Of a DNA stretch of 64,000 nucleotides, positions 41,401 through 56,400 are shown in pieces. The number at the start of each line of letters is the position of its first letter. The first letter of the stretch is position 1. Made by a program: the position numbers and the translations under genes. The notes beneath the pieces are model-generated. The model searched no databases. It saw only the letters and a list, made by a program, of their open reading frames with translations, and was not told where the DNA came from. The stretch comes from Limnomonas spitsbergensis (Eukaryota; Chlorophyta; Chlorophyceae; Chlamydomonadales): positions 1,178,001 to 1,242,000 of the forward strand of contig JAYJMM010000016.1 of the NCBI GenBank assembly GCA_037349105.1, in the 5' to 3' direction.

Positions 41401-44400
41401 GGACGTCGCCTAGAGAACCCCCGTAGAACTTCTGCGTCAAGGTGCTCTGAAATAGTGAAATCAGGGGGTGAAATGTTTATTTTGCAAGGACGGACCATCA
41501 GAGCCAATTAACCTGTTCCCAAGATAGGGATTGGAGCCGACCACAGACCGTAACAAATCATCTGCCGTCAGTCGACCGTTCGCCATCGTCTCAAATTACC
41601 TCAGTCGGCAGGCTGAACCGGAGGGCGCAAACAAGGCGTGCAGGTCATCCCCTGGCATTAGACCGTGGTGGTCAGTGATGAGATTAAATAGCGCCCCTTC
41701 GACTCATGGTCATGTCGATGATAACCACAAATCGCCAAGGGCGGGGACAGCAGCCTGGTACGAGAGACACGGGCGACCCTGGTTCGACGCCTTTTAAAGT
41801 ACAAAGAGGATCGCTTCTAAAAAAGGCTCTCCTGGATCACACTGCAGAAAGTTTGAAACCATATTTTGTTGGTTTTAATAAAGGCAGCCAGACAGAAATC
41901 CCAATCAAGCAAAGACATGAGTCCAGGTGCCCCTCGGATGCCTTTGCAGTGTGCAAAGCTTGACACCCCCCGGATAGGCGTGTCACCTCGTGGGGTGCAA
42001 ATACCACCTCCTCTCCCTCCCACCCAGGCCTGCCTCCTCGAGTGGCCCCCAGCTGCCCTGGGCTTGCATGCTTTCCAGTCAAACCTGAGGGCGGCCAGTG
42101 GCATTCCCAGTCACGTCTTTGTTGTGTTCGGGGCCTGCCTTGCTGGACCCGGGTGGCGGCGGCACGCTGTCGGAGCTGGGCCCTTGAGAGCGTCCGCATG
42201 CTGTCTCTATAACCTCCCTCACGCATTGCACGCTCCCTGCCCTCCCTGCCCTGTCAATTTTCAGGTCTTAAGCCTTCCACGGCAGCGGTGGCGGCAGCAG
42301 TGGATTCGACGTGACCGGCCGCTATGACAAGAGGCGAATCCCCTCGCTGCCCAAGGGGGTCGCGGAGCTGCGTCTGGACCCACCGTCCGGGGTGTAACCG
42401 GCGTGAAAGCTGTCCGTCCGTCCGTGTGCAATGCCTGGTCTCAGTACCAGCAGGCCCTAGGGTGGCCGCCTCTCACAGGGGTAACTTCGGCCATGCATAG
42501 TGCCGCTACCCAGCAGGCGCCCCCTCGGCTGCCGCGGCTGGCTCAGCCTTAGTCAGCCGGCAGCTATGGCAGCGATCTGATGCAGCTGTACCTCGCAAGC
42601 ACCCAGGCAGGGAGCTAGGCGGCAGCTGCCGTTTCTTTCATGCGGAAGATGGTGCTGTTTTCTTTGGAGCCGTAAGGTGAGGTGTAAGGCGGGCGGCGGG
42701 AGGCCATGTATATGAGATGGGGGTGGTGGACGAGAAATAAGTGGCCACTGGGATATCATGTTGCCATGTACAGTCCACCTTCACCCATCTGCCTGCATGG
42801 CATTCCTGATGGCACCCATGCATCTCCATGCGTGCACAATTGCACACCTAACTTCACCTGTTCATCTCCATGCGGCATGCAAGCCCTGGCAGCAATGTCA
42901 CTCACAAAGATATATTAAACTGTGAGCTTGTCCAGGTGAGGTCGGGTCAATGTCAGGACTGGGAAAACAGGTCAAAGCAGGACTGTCACACAAACAGAAG
43001 CGCTGCAAAACAGGTATTGATAGCAAAACTGAGGTGTAAAAGCCCTGAGGACGTCGCCTAGAGAACCCCCGTAGAACTTCTGCGTCAAGGTGCTCTGAAA
43101 TAGTGAAATCAGGGGGTGAAATGTTTATTTTGCAAGGACGGACCATCAGAGCCAATTAACCTGTTCCCAAGATAGGGATTGGAGCCGACCACAGACCGTA
43201 ACAAATCATCTGCCGTCAGTCGACCGTTCGCCATCGTCTCAAATTACCTCAGTCGGCAGGCTGAACCGGAGGGCGCAAACAAGGCGTGCAGGTCATCCCC
43301 TGGCATTAGACCGTGGTGGTCAGTGATGAGATTAAATAGCGCCCCTTCGACTCATGGTCATGTCGATGATAACCACAAGTCGCCAAGGGCGGGGACAGCA
43401 GCCTGGTACGAGAGACACGGGCGACCCTGGTTCGACGCCTTTTAAAGTACAAAGAGGATCGCTTCTAAAAAAGGCTCTCCTGGATCACACTGCAGAAAGT
43501 TTGAAACCATATTTTGTTGGTTTTAATAAAGGCAGCCAGACAGAAATCCCAATCAAGCAAAGACATGAGTCCAGGTGCCCCTCGGATGCCTTTGCAGTGT
43601 GCAAAGCTTGACACCCCCCGGATAGGCGTGTCACCTCGTGGGGTGCAAATACCACCTCCTCTCCCTCCCACCCAGGCCTGCCTCCTCGAGTGGCCCCCAG
43701 CTGCCCTGGGCTTGCATGCTTTCCAGTCAAACCTGAGGGCGGCCAGTGGCATTCCCAGTCACGTCTTTGTTGTGTTCGGGGCCTGCCTTGCTGGACCCGG
43801 GTGGCGGCGGCACGCTGTCGGAGCTGGGCCCTTGAGAGCGTCCGCATGCTGTCTCTATAACCTCCCTCACGCATTGCACACTCCCTGACCTCCCTGCTCT
43901 GTCAATTTTCAGGTCTTAAGCCTTCCACGGCAGCGGTGGCGGCAGCAGTGGATTCGACGTGACCGGCCGCTATGACAAAAGGCGAATCCCCTCGCTGCCC
44001 AAGGGGGTCGCGGAGCTGCATCTGGACCCACCGTCCGGGGTGTAACCGGCGTGAAAGCTGTCCGTCCGTCCGTGTGCAATGCCTGGTCTCAGTAACAGCA
44101 GGCCCTAGGGTGGCCGCCTCTCACAGGGGTAACTTCGGCCATGCATAGTGCCGCTACCCAGCAGGCGCCCCCTCGGCTGCCGCGGCTAGCTCAGCCTTAG
44201 TCAGCCGGCAGCTATGGCAGCGATCTGATGCAGCTGTACCTCGCAAGCACCCAGGCAGGGAGCTAGGCGGCAGCTGCCGTTTCTTTCATGCGGAAGATGG
44301 TGCTGTTTTCTTTGGAGCCGTAAGGTGAGGTGTAAGGCGGGCGGCGGGAGGCCATGTATATGAGATGGGGGTGGTGGACGAGAAATAAGTGGCCACTGGG

Positions 44401-47400
44401 ATATCATGTTGCCATGTACAGTCCACCTTCACCCATCTGCCTGCATGGCATTCCTGATGGCACCCATGCATCTCCATGCGTGCACAATTGCACACCTAAC
44501 TTCACCTGTTCATCTCCATGCGGCATGCAAGCCCTGGCAGCAATGTCACTCACAAAGATATATTAAACTGTGAGCTTGTCCAGGTGAGGTCGGGTCAATG
44601 TCAGGACTGGGAAAACAGGTCAAAGCAGGACTGTCACACAAACAGAAGCGCTGCAAAACAGGTATTGATAGCAAAACTGAGGTGTAAAAGCCCTGAGGAC
44701 GTCGCCTAGAGAACCCCCGTAGAACTTCTGCGTCAAGGTGCTCTGAAATAGTGAAATCAGGGGGTGAAATGTTTATTTTGCAAGGACGGACCATCAGAGC
44801 CAATTAACCTGTTCCCAAGATAGGGATTGGAGCCGACCACAGACCGTAACAAATCATCTGCCGTCAGTCGACCGTTCGCCATCGTCTCAAATTACCTCAG
44901 TCGGCAGGCTGAACCGGAGGGCGCAAACAAGGCGTGCAGGTCATCCCCTGGCATTAGACCGTGGTGGTCAGTGATGAGATTAAATAGCGCCCCTTCGACT
45001 CATGGTCATGTCGATGATAACCACAAATCGCCAAGGGCGGGGACAGCAGCCTGGTACGAGAGACACGGGCGACCCTGGTTCGACGCCTTTTAACGTACAA
45101 AGAGGATCGCTTCTAAAAAGGCTCTCCTGGATCACACTGCAGAAAGTTTGAAACCATATTTTGTTGGTTTTAATAAAGGCAGCCAGACAGAAATCCCAAT
45201 CAAGCAAAGACATGAGTCCAGGTGCCCCTCGGATGCCTTTGCAGTGTGCAAAGCTTGACACCCCCCGGATAGGCGTGTCACCTCGTGGGGTGCAAATACC
45301 ACCTCCTCTCCCTCCCACCCAGGCCTGCCTCCTCGAGTGGCCCCCAGCTGCCCTGGGCTTGCATGCTTTCCAGTCAAACCTGAGGGCGGCCAGTGGCATT
45401 CCCAGTCACGTCTTTGTTGTGTTCGGGGCCTGCCTTGCTGGACCCGGGTGGCGGCGGCACGCTGTCGGAGCTGGGCCCTTGAGAGCGTCCGCATGCTGTC
45501 TCTATAACCTCCCTCACGCATTGCACACTCCCTGACCTCCCTGCTCTGTCAATTTTCAGGTCTTAAGCCTTCCACGGCAGCGGTGGCGGCAGCAGTGAAT
45601 TCGACGTGACCGGCCGCTATGACAAAAGGCGAATCCCCTCGCTGCCCAAGGGGGTCGCGGAGCTGCATCTGGACCCACCGTCCGGGGTGTAACCGGCGTG
45701 AAAGCTGTCCGTCCGTCCGTGTGCAATGCCTGGTCTCAGTAACAGCAGGCCCTAGGGTGGCCGCCTCTCACAGGGGTAACTTCGGCCATGCATAGTGCCG
45801 CTACCCAGCAGGCGCCCCCTCGGCTGCCGCGGCTGGCTCAGCCTTAGTCAGCCGGCAGCTATGGCAGCGATCTGATGCAGCTGTACCTCGCAAGCACCCC
45901 ACATTTCGAGGCAGGGAGCTAGGCGGCAGCTGCCGTTTCTTTCATGCGGAAGATGGTGCTGTTTTCTTTGGAGCCGTAAGGTGAGGTGTAAGGCGGGCGG
46001 TGGGAGGCCATGTATATGAGATGGGGGTGGTGGACGAGAAATAAGTGGCCACTGGGATATCATGTTGCCATGTACAGTCCACCTTCACCCATCTGCCTGC
46101 ATGGCATTCCTGATGGCACCCATGCATCTCCATGCGTGCACAATTGCACACCTAACTTCACCTGTTCATCTCCATGCGGCATGCAAGCCCTGGCAGCAAT
46201 GTCACTCACAAAGATATATTAAACTGTGAGCTTGTCCAGGTGAGGTCGGGTCAATGTCAGGACTGGGAAAACAGGTCAAAGCAGGACTGTCACACAAACA
46301 GAAGCGCTGCAAAACAGGTATTGATAGCAAAACTGAGGTGTAAAAGCCCTGAGGACGTCGCCTAGAGAACCCCCGTAGAACTTCTGCGTCAAGGTGCTCT
46401 GAAATAGTGAAATCAGGGGGTGAAATGTTTATTTTGCAAGGACGGACCATCAGAGCCAATTAACCTGTTCCCAAGATAGGGATTGGAGCCGACCACAGAC
46501 CGTAACAAATCATCTGCCGTCAGTCGACCGTTCGCCATCGTCTCAAATTACCTCAGTCGGCAGGCTGAACCGGAGGGCGCAAACAAGGCGTGCAGGTCAT
46601 CCCCTGGCATTAGACCGTGGTGGTCAGTGATGAGATTAAATAGCGCCCCTTCGACTCTGGGTCATGTCGATGATAACCACAAATCGCCAAGGGCGGGGAC
46701 AGCAGCCTGGTACGAGAGACACGGGCGACCCTGGTTCGACGCCTTTTAAAGTACATAGAGGATCGCTTCTAAAAAAGGCTCTCCTGGATCACACTGCAGA
46801 AAGTTTGAAACCATATTTTGTTGGTTTTAATAAAGGCAGCCAGACAGAAATCCCAATCAAGCAAAGACATGAGTCCAGGTGCCCCTCGGATGCCTTTGCA
46901 GTGTGCAAAGCTTGACACCCCCCGGATAGGCGTGTCACCTCGTGGGGTGCAAATACCACCTCCTCTCCCTCCCACCCAGGCCTGCCTCCTCGAGTGGCCC
47001 CCAGCTGCCCTGGGCTTGCATGCTTTCCAGTCAAACCTGAGGGCGGCCAGTGGCATTCCCAGTCACGTCTTTGTTGTGTTCGGGGCCTGCCTTGCTGGAC
47101 CCGGGTGGCGGCGGCACGCTGTCGGAGCTGGGCCCTTGAGAGCGTCCGCATGCTGTCTCTATAACCTCCCTCACGCATTGCACACTCCCTGACCTCCCTG
47201 CTCTGTCAATTTTCAGGTCTTAAGCCTTCCACGGCAGCGGTGGCGGCAGCAGTGAATTCGACGTGACCGGCCGCTATGACAAAAGGCGAATCCCCTCGCT
47301 GCCCAAGGGGGTCGCGGAGCTGCATCTGGACCCACCGTCCGGGGTGTAACCGGCGTGAAAGCTGTCCGTCCGTCCGTGTGCAATGCCTGGTCTCAGTAAC

Positions 47401-50400
47401 AGCAGGCCCTAGGGTGGCCGCCTCTCACAGGGGTAACTTCGGCCATGCATAGTGCCGCTACCCAGCAGGCGCCCCCTCGGCTGCCGCGGCTGGCTCAGCC
47501 TTAGTCAGCCGGCAGCTATGGCAGCGATCTGATGCAGCTGTACCTCGCAAGCACCCCACATTTCGAGGCAGGGAGCTAGGCGGCAGCTGCCGTTTCTTTC
47601 ATGCGGAAGATGGTGCTGTTTTCTTTGGAGCCGTAAGGTGAGGTGTAAGGCGGGCGGTGGGAGGCCATGTATATGAGATGGGGGTGGTGGACGAGAAATA
47701 AGTGGCCACTGGGATATCATGTTGCCATGTACAGTCCACCTTCACCCATCTGCCTGCATGGCATTCCTGATGGCACCCATGCATCTCCATGCGTGCACAA
47801 TTGCACACCTAACTTCACCTGTTCATCTCCATGCGGCATGCAAGCCCTGGCAGCAATGTCACTCACAAAGATATATTAAACTGTGAGCTTGTCCAGGTGA
47901 GGTCGGGTCAATGTCAGGACTGGGAAAACAGGTCAAAGCAGGACTGTCACACAAACAGAAGCGCTGCAAAACAGGTATTGATAGCAAAACTGAGGTGTAA
48001 AAGCCCTGAGGACGTCGCCTAGAGAACCCCCGTAGAACTTCTGCGTCAAGGTGCTCTGAAATAGTGAAATCAGGGGGTGAAATGTTTATTTTGCAAGGAC
48101 GGACCATCAGAGCCAATTAACCTGTTCCCAAGATAGGGATTGGAGCCGACCACAGACCGTAACAAATCATCTGCCGTCAGTCGACCGTTCGCCATCGTCT
48201 CAAATTACCTCAGTCGGCAGGCTGAACCGGAGGGCGCAAACAAGGCGTGCAGGTCATCCCCTGGCATTAGACCGTGGTGGTCAGTGATGAGATTAAATAG
48301 CGCCCCTTCGACTCATGGTCATGTCGATGATAACCACAAATCGCCAAGGGCGGGGACAGCAGCCTGGTACGAGAGACACGGGCGACCCTGGTTCGACGCC
48401 TTTTAAAGTACAAAGAGGATCGCTTCTAAAAAAGGCTCTCCTGGATCACACTGCAGAAAGTTTGAAACCATATTTTGTTGGTTTTAATAAAGGCAGCCAG
48501 ACAGAAATCCCAATCAAGCAAAGACATGAGTCCAGGTGCCCCTCGGATGCCTTTGCAGTGTGCAAAGCTTGACACCCCCCGGATAGGCGTGTCACCTCGT
48601 GGGGTGCAAATACCACCTCCTCTCCCTCCCACCCAGGCCTGCCTCCTCGAGTGGCCCCCAGCTGCCCTGGGCTTGCATGCTTTCCAGTCAAACCTGAGGG
48701 CGGCCAGTGGCATTCCCAGTCACGTCTTTGTTGTGTTCGGGGCCTGCCTTGCTGGACCCGGGTGGCGGCGGCACGCTGTCGGAGCTGGGCCCTTGAGAGC
48801 GTCCGCATGCTGTCTCTATAACCTCCCTCACGCATTGCACGCTCCCTGCCCTCCCTGCCCTGTCAATTTTCAGGTCTTAAGCCTTCCACGGCAGCGGTGG
48901 CGGCAGCAGTGGATTCGACGTGACCGGCCGCTATGACAAGAGGCGAATCCCCTCGCTGCCCAAGGGGGTCGCGGAGCTGCGTCTGGACCCACCGTCCGGG
49001 GTGTAACCGGCGTGAAAGCTGTCCGTCCGTCCGTGTGCAATGCCTGGTCTCAGTACCAGCAGGCCCTAGGGTGGCCGCCTCTCACAGGGGTAACTTCGGC
49101 CATGCATAGTGCCGCTACCCAGCAGGCGCCCCCTCGGCTGCCGCGGCTGGCTCAGCCTTAGTCAGCCGGCAGCTATGGCAGCGATCTGATGCAGCTGTAC
49201 CTCGCAAGCACCCCACATTTCGAGGCAGGGAGCTAGGCGGCAGCTGCCGTTTCTTTCATGCGGAAGATGGTGCTGTTTTCTTTGGAGCCGTAAGGTGAGG
49301 TGTAAGGCGGGCGGCGGGGGGCCATGTATATGAGATGGGGGTGGTGGACGAGAAATAAGTGGCCACTGGGATATCATGTTGCCATGTACAGTCCAACTTC
49401 ACCCATCTGCATGCATGGCATTCCTGATGGCACCCATGCATCTCCATGCGTGCACAATTGCACACCTAACTTCACCTGTTCATCTCCATGCGGCATGCAA
49501 GCCCTGGCAGCAATGTCACTGACAAAGATATATTAAACTGTGAGCTTGTCCAGGTGAGGTCGGGTCAATGTCAGGACTGGGAAAACAGGTCAAAGCAGGA
49601 CTGTCACACAAACAGAAGCGCTGCAAAACAGGTATTGATAGCAAAACTGAGGTGTAAAAGCCCTGAGGACGTCGCCTAGAGAACCCACCTAGAACTTCTG
49701 CGTCAAAGTGCTCTGAAATAGTGAAATCAGGGGGTGAAATGATTCTTTTGCAAGGACGGACCATCAGAGCCAATTAACCTGTTCCCAAGATAGGGATTGG
49801 AGCCGACCACAGACCGTAACAAATCATCTGCCGTCAGTCGACCGTTCGCCATCGTCTCAAATTACCTCAGTCGGCAGGCTGAACCGGAGGGCGCAAACAA
49901 GGCGTGCAGGTCATCCCCTGGCATTAGACCGTGGTGGTCAGTGATGAGATTAAATAGCGCCCCTTCGACTCTGGGTCATGTCGATGATAACCACAAATCG
50001 CCAAGGGCGGGGACAGCAGCCTGGTACGAGAGACACGGGCGACCCTGGTTCGACGCCTTTTTATGTACAAAGAGGATCGCTTCTAAAAAAGGCTCTCCTG
50101 GATCACACTGCAGAAAGTTTGAAACCATATTTTGTTGGTTTTAATAAAGGCAGCCAGACAGAAATCCCAATCAAGCAAAGACATGAGTCCAGGTGCCCCT
50201 CGGATGCCTTTGCAGTGTGCAAAGCTTGACACCCCCCGGATAGGCGTGTCACCTCGTGGGGTGCAAATACCACCTCCTCTCCCTCCCACCCAGGCCTGCC
50301 TCCTCGAGTGGCCCCCAGCTGCCCTGGGCTTGCATGCTTTCCAGTCAAACCTGAGGGCGGCCAGTGGCATTCCCAGTCACGTCTTTGTTGTGTTCGGGGC

Positions 50401-53400
50401 CTGCCTTGCTGGACCCGGGTGGCGGCGGCACGCTGTCGGAGCTGGGCCCTTGAGAGCGTCCGCATGCTGTCTCTATAACCTCCCTCACGCATTGCACGCT
50501 CCCTGCCCTCCCTGCCCTGTCAATTTTCAGGTCTTAAGCCTTCCACGGCAGCGGTGGCGGCAGCAGTGGATTCGACGTGACCGGCCGCTATGACAAGAGG
50601 CGAATCCCCTCGCTGCCCAAGGGGGTCGCGGAGCTGCGTCTGGACCCACCGTCCGGGGTGTAACCGGCGTGAAAGCTGTCCGTCCGTCCGTGTGCAATGC
50701 CTGGTCTCAGTACCAGCAGGCCCTAGGGTGGCCGCCTCTCACAGGGGTAACTTCGGCCATGCATAGTGCCGCTACCCAGCAGGCGCCCCCTCGGCTGCCG
50801 CGGCTGGCTCAGCCTTAGTCAGCCGGCAGCTATGGCAGCGATCTGATGCAGCTGTACCTCGCAAGCACCCCACATTTCGAGGCAGGGAGCTAGGCGGCAG
50901 CTGCCGTTTCTTTCATGCGGAAGATGGTGCTGTTTTCTTTGGAGCCGTAAGGTGAGGTGTAAGGCGGGCGGCGGGAGGCCATGTATATGAGATGGGGGTG
51001 GTGGACGAGAAATAAGTGGCCACTGGGATATCATGTTGCCATGTACAGTCCAACTTCACCCATCTGCATGCATGGCATTCCTGATGGCACCCATGCATCT
51101 CCATGCGTGCACAATTGCACACCTAACTTCACCTGTTCATCTCCATGCGGCATGCAAGCCCTGGCAGCAATGTCACTGACAAAGATATATTAAACTGTGA
51201 GCTTGTCCAGGTGAGGTCGGGTCAATGTCAGGACTGGGAAAACAGGTCAAAGCAGGACTGTCACACAAACAGAAGCGCTGCAAAACAGGTATTGATAGCA
51301 AAACTGAGGTGTAAAAGCCCTGAGGACGTCGCCTAGAGAACCCACCTAGAACTTCTGCGTCAAAGTGCTCTGAAATAGTGAAATCAGGGGGTGAAATGAT
51401 TCTTTTGCAAGGACGGACCATCAGAGCCAATTAACCTGTTCCCAAGATAGGGATTGGAGCCGACCACAGACCGTAACAAATCATCTGCCGTCAGTCGACC
51501 GTTCGCCATCGTCTCAAATTACCTCAGTCGGCAGGCTGAACCGGAGGGCGCAAACAAGGCGTGCAGGTCATCCCCTGGCATTAGACCGTGGTGGTCAGTG
51601 ATGAAATTAAATAGCGCCCCTTCGACTCCGGGTCATGTCGATGATAACCACAAATCGCCAAGGGCGGGGACAGCAGCCTGGTACGAGAGACACGGGCGAC
51701 CCTGGTTCGACGCCTTTTAATGTACAAAGAGGATCGCTTCTAAAAAAGGCTCTCCTGGATCACACTGCAGAAAGTTTGAAACCATATTTTGTTGGTTTTA
51801 ATAAAGGCAGCCAGACAGAAATCCCAATCAAGCAAAGACATGAGTCCAGGTGCCCCTCGGATGCCTTTGCAGTGTGCAAAGCTTGACACCCCCCGGATAG
51901 GCGTGTCACCTCGTGGGGTGCAAATACCACCTCCTCTCCCTCCCACCCAGGCCTGCCTCCTCGAGTGGCCCCCAGCTGCCCTGGGCTTGCATGCTTTCCA
52001 GTCAAACCTGAGGGCGGCCAGTGGCATTCCCAGTCACGTCTTTGTTGTGTTCGGGGCCTGCCTTGCTGGACCCGGGTGGCGGCGGCACGCTGTCGGAGCT
52101 GGGCCCTTGAGAGCGTCCGCATGCTGTCTCTATAACCTCCCTCACGCATTGCACGCTCCCTGCCCTCCCTGCCCTGTCAATTTTCAGGTCTTAAGCCTTC
52201 CACGGCAGCGGTGGCGGCAGCAGTGGATTCGACGTGACCGGCCGCTATGACAAGAGGCGAATCCCCTCGCTGCCCAAGGGGGTCGCGGAGCTGCGTCTGG
52301 ACCCACCGTCCGGGGTGTAACCGGCGTGAAAGCTGTCCGTCCGTCCGTGTGCAATGCCTGGTCTCAGTACCAGCAGGCCCTAGGGTGGCCGCCTCTCACA
52401 GGGGTAACTTCGGCCATGCATAGTGCCGCTACCCAGCAGGCGCCCCCTCGGCTGCCGCGGCTGGCTCAGCCTTAGTCAGCCGGCAGCTATGGCAGCGATC
52501 TGATGCAGCTGTACCTCGCAAGCACCCCACATTTCGAGGCAGGGAGCTAGGCGGCAGCTGCCGTTTCTTTCATGCGGAAGATGGTGCTGTTTTCTTTGGA
52601 GCCGTAAGGTGAGGTGTAAGGCGGGCGGCGGGAGGCCATGTATATGAGATGGGGGTGGTGGACGAGAAATAAGTGGCCACTGGGATATCATGTTGCCATG
52701 TACAGTCCAACTTCACCCATCTGCATGCATGGCATTCCTGATGGCACCCATGCATCTCCATGCGTGCACAATTGCACACCTAACTTCACCTGTTCATCTC
52801 CATGCGGCATGCAAGCCCTGGCAGCAATGTCACTGACAAAGATATATTAAACTGTGAGCTTGTCCAGGTGAGGTCGGGTCAATGTCAGGACTGGGAAAAC
52901 AGGTCAAAGCAGGACTGTCACACAAACAGAAGCGCTGCAAAACAGGTATTGATAGCAAAACTGAGGTGTAAAAGCCCTGAGGACGTCGCCTAGAGAACCC
53001 ACCTAGAACTTCTGCGTCAAAGTGCTCTGAAATAGTGAAATCAGGGGGTGAAATGATTCTTTTGCAAGGACGGACCATCAGAGCCAATTAACCTGTTCCC
53101 AAGATAGGGATTGGAGCCGACCACAGACCGTAACAAATCATCTGCCGTCAGTCGACCGTTCGCCATCGTCTCAAATTACCTCAGTCGGCAGGCTGAACCG
53201 GAGGGCGCAAACAAGGCGTGCAGGTCATCCCCTGGCATTAGACCGTGGTGGTCAGTGATGAGATTAAATAGCGCCCCTTCGACTCATGGTCATGTCGATG
53301 ATAACCACAAATCGCCAAGGGCGGGGACAGCAGCATGGTACAAGAGACACGGGCGACCCTGGTTTGACGCCTTTTAATGTACAAAGAGGATCGCTTCTTA

Positions 53401-56400
53401 AAAAGGCTCTCCTGGTTCACACTGCAGAAAGTTTGAAACCATCTATTGTTGGTTTTAACAAAGGCAGCCAGACAGTAATCCCAATCAAGCAAAGACATGA
53501 GTCCAGGTGCCCCTCGGATGCCTTTGCAGTGTGCAAAGCTTGACACCCCCCGGATAGGCGTGTCACCTCGTGGGGTGCAAATACCACCTCCTCTCCCTCC
53601 CACCCAGGCCTGCCTCCTCGAGTGGCCCCCAGCTGCCCTGGGCTTGCATGCTTTCCAGTCAAACCTGAGGGCGGCCAGTGGCATTCCCAGTCACGTCTTT
53701 GTTGTGTTCGGGGCCTGCCTTGCTGGACCCGGGTGGCGGCGGCACGCTGTCGGAGCTGGGCCCTTGAGAGCGTCCGCATGCTGTCTCTATAACCTCCCTC
53801 ACGCATTGCACGCTCCCTGCCCTCCCTGCTCTGTCAATTTTCAGGTCTTAAGCCTTCCACGGCAGCGGTGGCGGCAGCAGTGGATTCGACGTGACCGGCC
53901 GCTATGACAAGAGGCGAATCCCCTCGCTGCCCAAGGGGGTCGCGGAGCTGCGTCTGGACCCACCGTCCGGGGTGTAACCGGCGTGAAAGCTGTCCGTCCG
54001 TCCGTGTGCAATGCCTGGTCTCAGTACCAGCAGGCCCTAGGGTGGCCGCCTCTCACAGGGGTAACTTCGGCCATGCATAGTGCCGCTACCCAGCAGGCGC
54101 CCCCTCGGCTGCCGCGGCTGGCTCAGCCTTAGTCAGCCGGCAGCTATGGCAGCGATCTGATGCAGCTGTACCTCGCAAGCACCCCACATTTCGAGGCAGG
54201 GAGCTAGGCGGCAGCTGCCGTTTCTTTCATGCGGAAGATGGTGCTGTTTTCTTTGGAGCCGTAAGGTGAGGTGTAAGGCGGGCGGCGGGAGGCCATGTAT
54301 ATGAGATGGGGGTGGTGGACGAGAAATAAGTGGCCACTGGGATATCATGTTGCCATGTACAGTCCACCTTCACCCATCTGCCTGCATGGCATTCCTGATG
54401 GCACCCATGCATCTCCATGCGTGCACAATTGCACACCTAACTTCACCTGTTCATCTCCATGCGGCATGCAAGCCCTGGCAGCAATGTCACTGACAAAGAT
54501 ATATTAAACTGTGAGCTTTGTCCAGGTGAGGTCGGGTCAATGTCAGGACTGGGAAAACAGGTCAAAGCAGGACTGTCACACAAACAGAAGCGCTGCAAAA
54601 CAGGTATTGATGGCAAAACTGAGGTGTAAAAGCCCTGAGGACGTCGCCTAGAGAACCCCCGTAGAACTTCTGCGTCAAGGTGCTCTGAAATAGTGAAATC
54701 AGGGGGTGAAATGATTCTTTTGCAAGGACGGACCATCAGAGCCAATTAACCTGTTCCCAAGATAGGGATTGGAGCCGACCACAGACCGTAACAAATCATC
54801 TGCCGTCAGTCGACCGTTCGCCATCGTCTCAAATTACCTCAGTCGGCAGGCTGAACCGGAGGGCGCAAACAAGGCGTGCAGGTCATCCCCTGGCATTAGA
54901 CCGTGGTGGTCAGTGATGAGATTAAATAGCGCCCCTTCGACTCATGGTCATGTCGATGATAACCACAAATCGCCAAGGGCGGGGACAGCAGCCTGGTACG
55001 AGAGACACGGGCGACCCTGGTTCGACGCCTTTTAATGTACAAAGAGGATCGCTTCTAAAAAAGGCTCTCCTGGATCACACTGCAGAAAGTTTGAAACCAT
55101 ATTTTGTTGGTTTTAATAAAGGCAGCCAGACAGAAATCCCAATCAAGCAAAGACATGAGTCCAGGTGCCCCTCGGATGCCTTTGCAGTGTGCAAAGCTTG
55201 ACACCCCCCGGATAGGCGTGTCACCTCGTGGGGTGCAAATACCACCTCCTCTCCCTCCCACCCAGGCCTGCCTCCTCGAGTGGCCCCCAGCTGCCCTGGG
55301 CTTGCATGCTTTCCAGTCAAACCTGAGGGCGGCCAGTGGCATTCCCAGTCACGTCTTTGTTGTGTTCGGGGCCTGCCTTGCTGGACCCGGGTGGCGGCGG
55401 CACGCTGTCGGAGCTGGGCCCTTGAGAGCGTCCGCATGCTGTCTCTATAACCTCCCTCACGCATTGCACACTCCCTGACCTCCCTGCTCTGTCAATTTTC
55501 AGGTCTTAAGCCTTCCACGGCAGCGGTGGCGGCAGCAGTGGATTCGACGTGACCGGCCGCTATGACAAGAGGCGAATCCCCTCGCTGCCCAAGGGGGTCG
55601 CGGAGCTGCGTCTGGACCCACCGTCCGGGGTGTAACCGGCGTGAAAGCTGTCCGTCCGTCCGTGTGCAATGCCTGGTCTCAGTACCAGCAGGCCCTAGGG
55701 TGGCCGCCTCTCACAGGGGTAACTTCGGCCATGCATAGTGCCGCTACCCAGCAGGCGCCCCCTCGGCTGCCGCGGCTGGCTCAGCCTTAGTCAGCCGGCA
55801 GCTATGGCAGCGATCTGATGCAGCTGTACCTCGCAAGCACCCCACATTTCGAGGCAGGGAGCTAGGCGGCAGCTGCCGTTTCTTTCATGCGGAAGATGGT
55901 GCTGTTTTCTTTGGAGCCGTAAGGTGAGGTGTAAGGCGGGCGGCGGGAGGCCATGTATATGAGATGGGGGTGGTGGACGAGAAATAAGTGGCCACTGGGA
56001 TATCATGTTGCCATGTACAGTCCACCTTCACCCATCTGCCTGCATGGCATTCCTGATGGCACCCATGCATCTCCATGCGTGCACAATTGCACACCTAACT
56101 TCACCTGTTCATCTCCATGCGGCATGCAAGCCCTGGCAGCAATGTCACTGACAAAGATATATTAAACTGTGAGCTTTGTCCAGGTGAGGTCGGGTCAATG
56201 TCAGGACTGGGAAAACAGGTCAAAGCAGGACTGTCACACAAACAGAAGCGCTGCAAAACAGGTATTGATAGCAAAACTGAGGTGTAAAAGCCCTGAGGAC
56301 GTCGCCTAGAGAACCCCCGTAGAACTTCTGCGTCAAGGTGCTCTGAAATAGTGAAATCAGGGGGTGAAATGATTCTTTTGCAAGGACGGACCATCAGAGC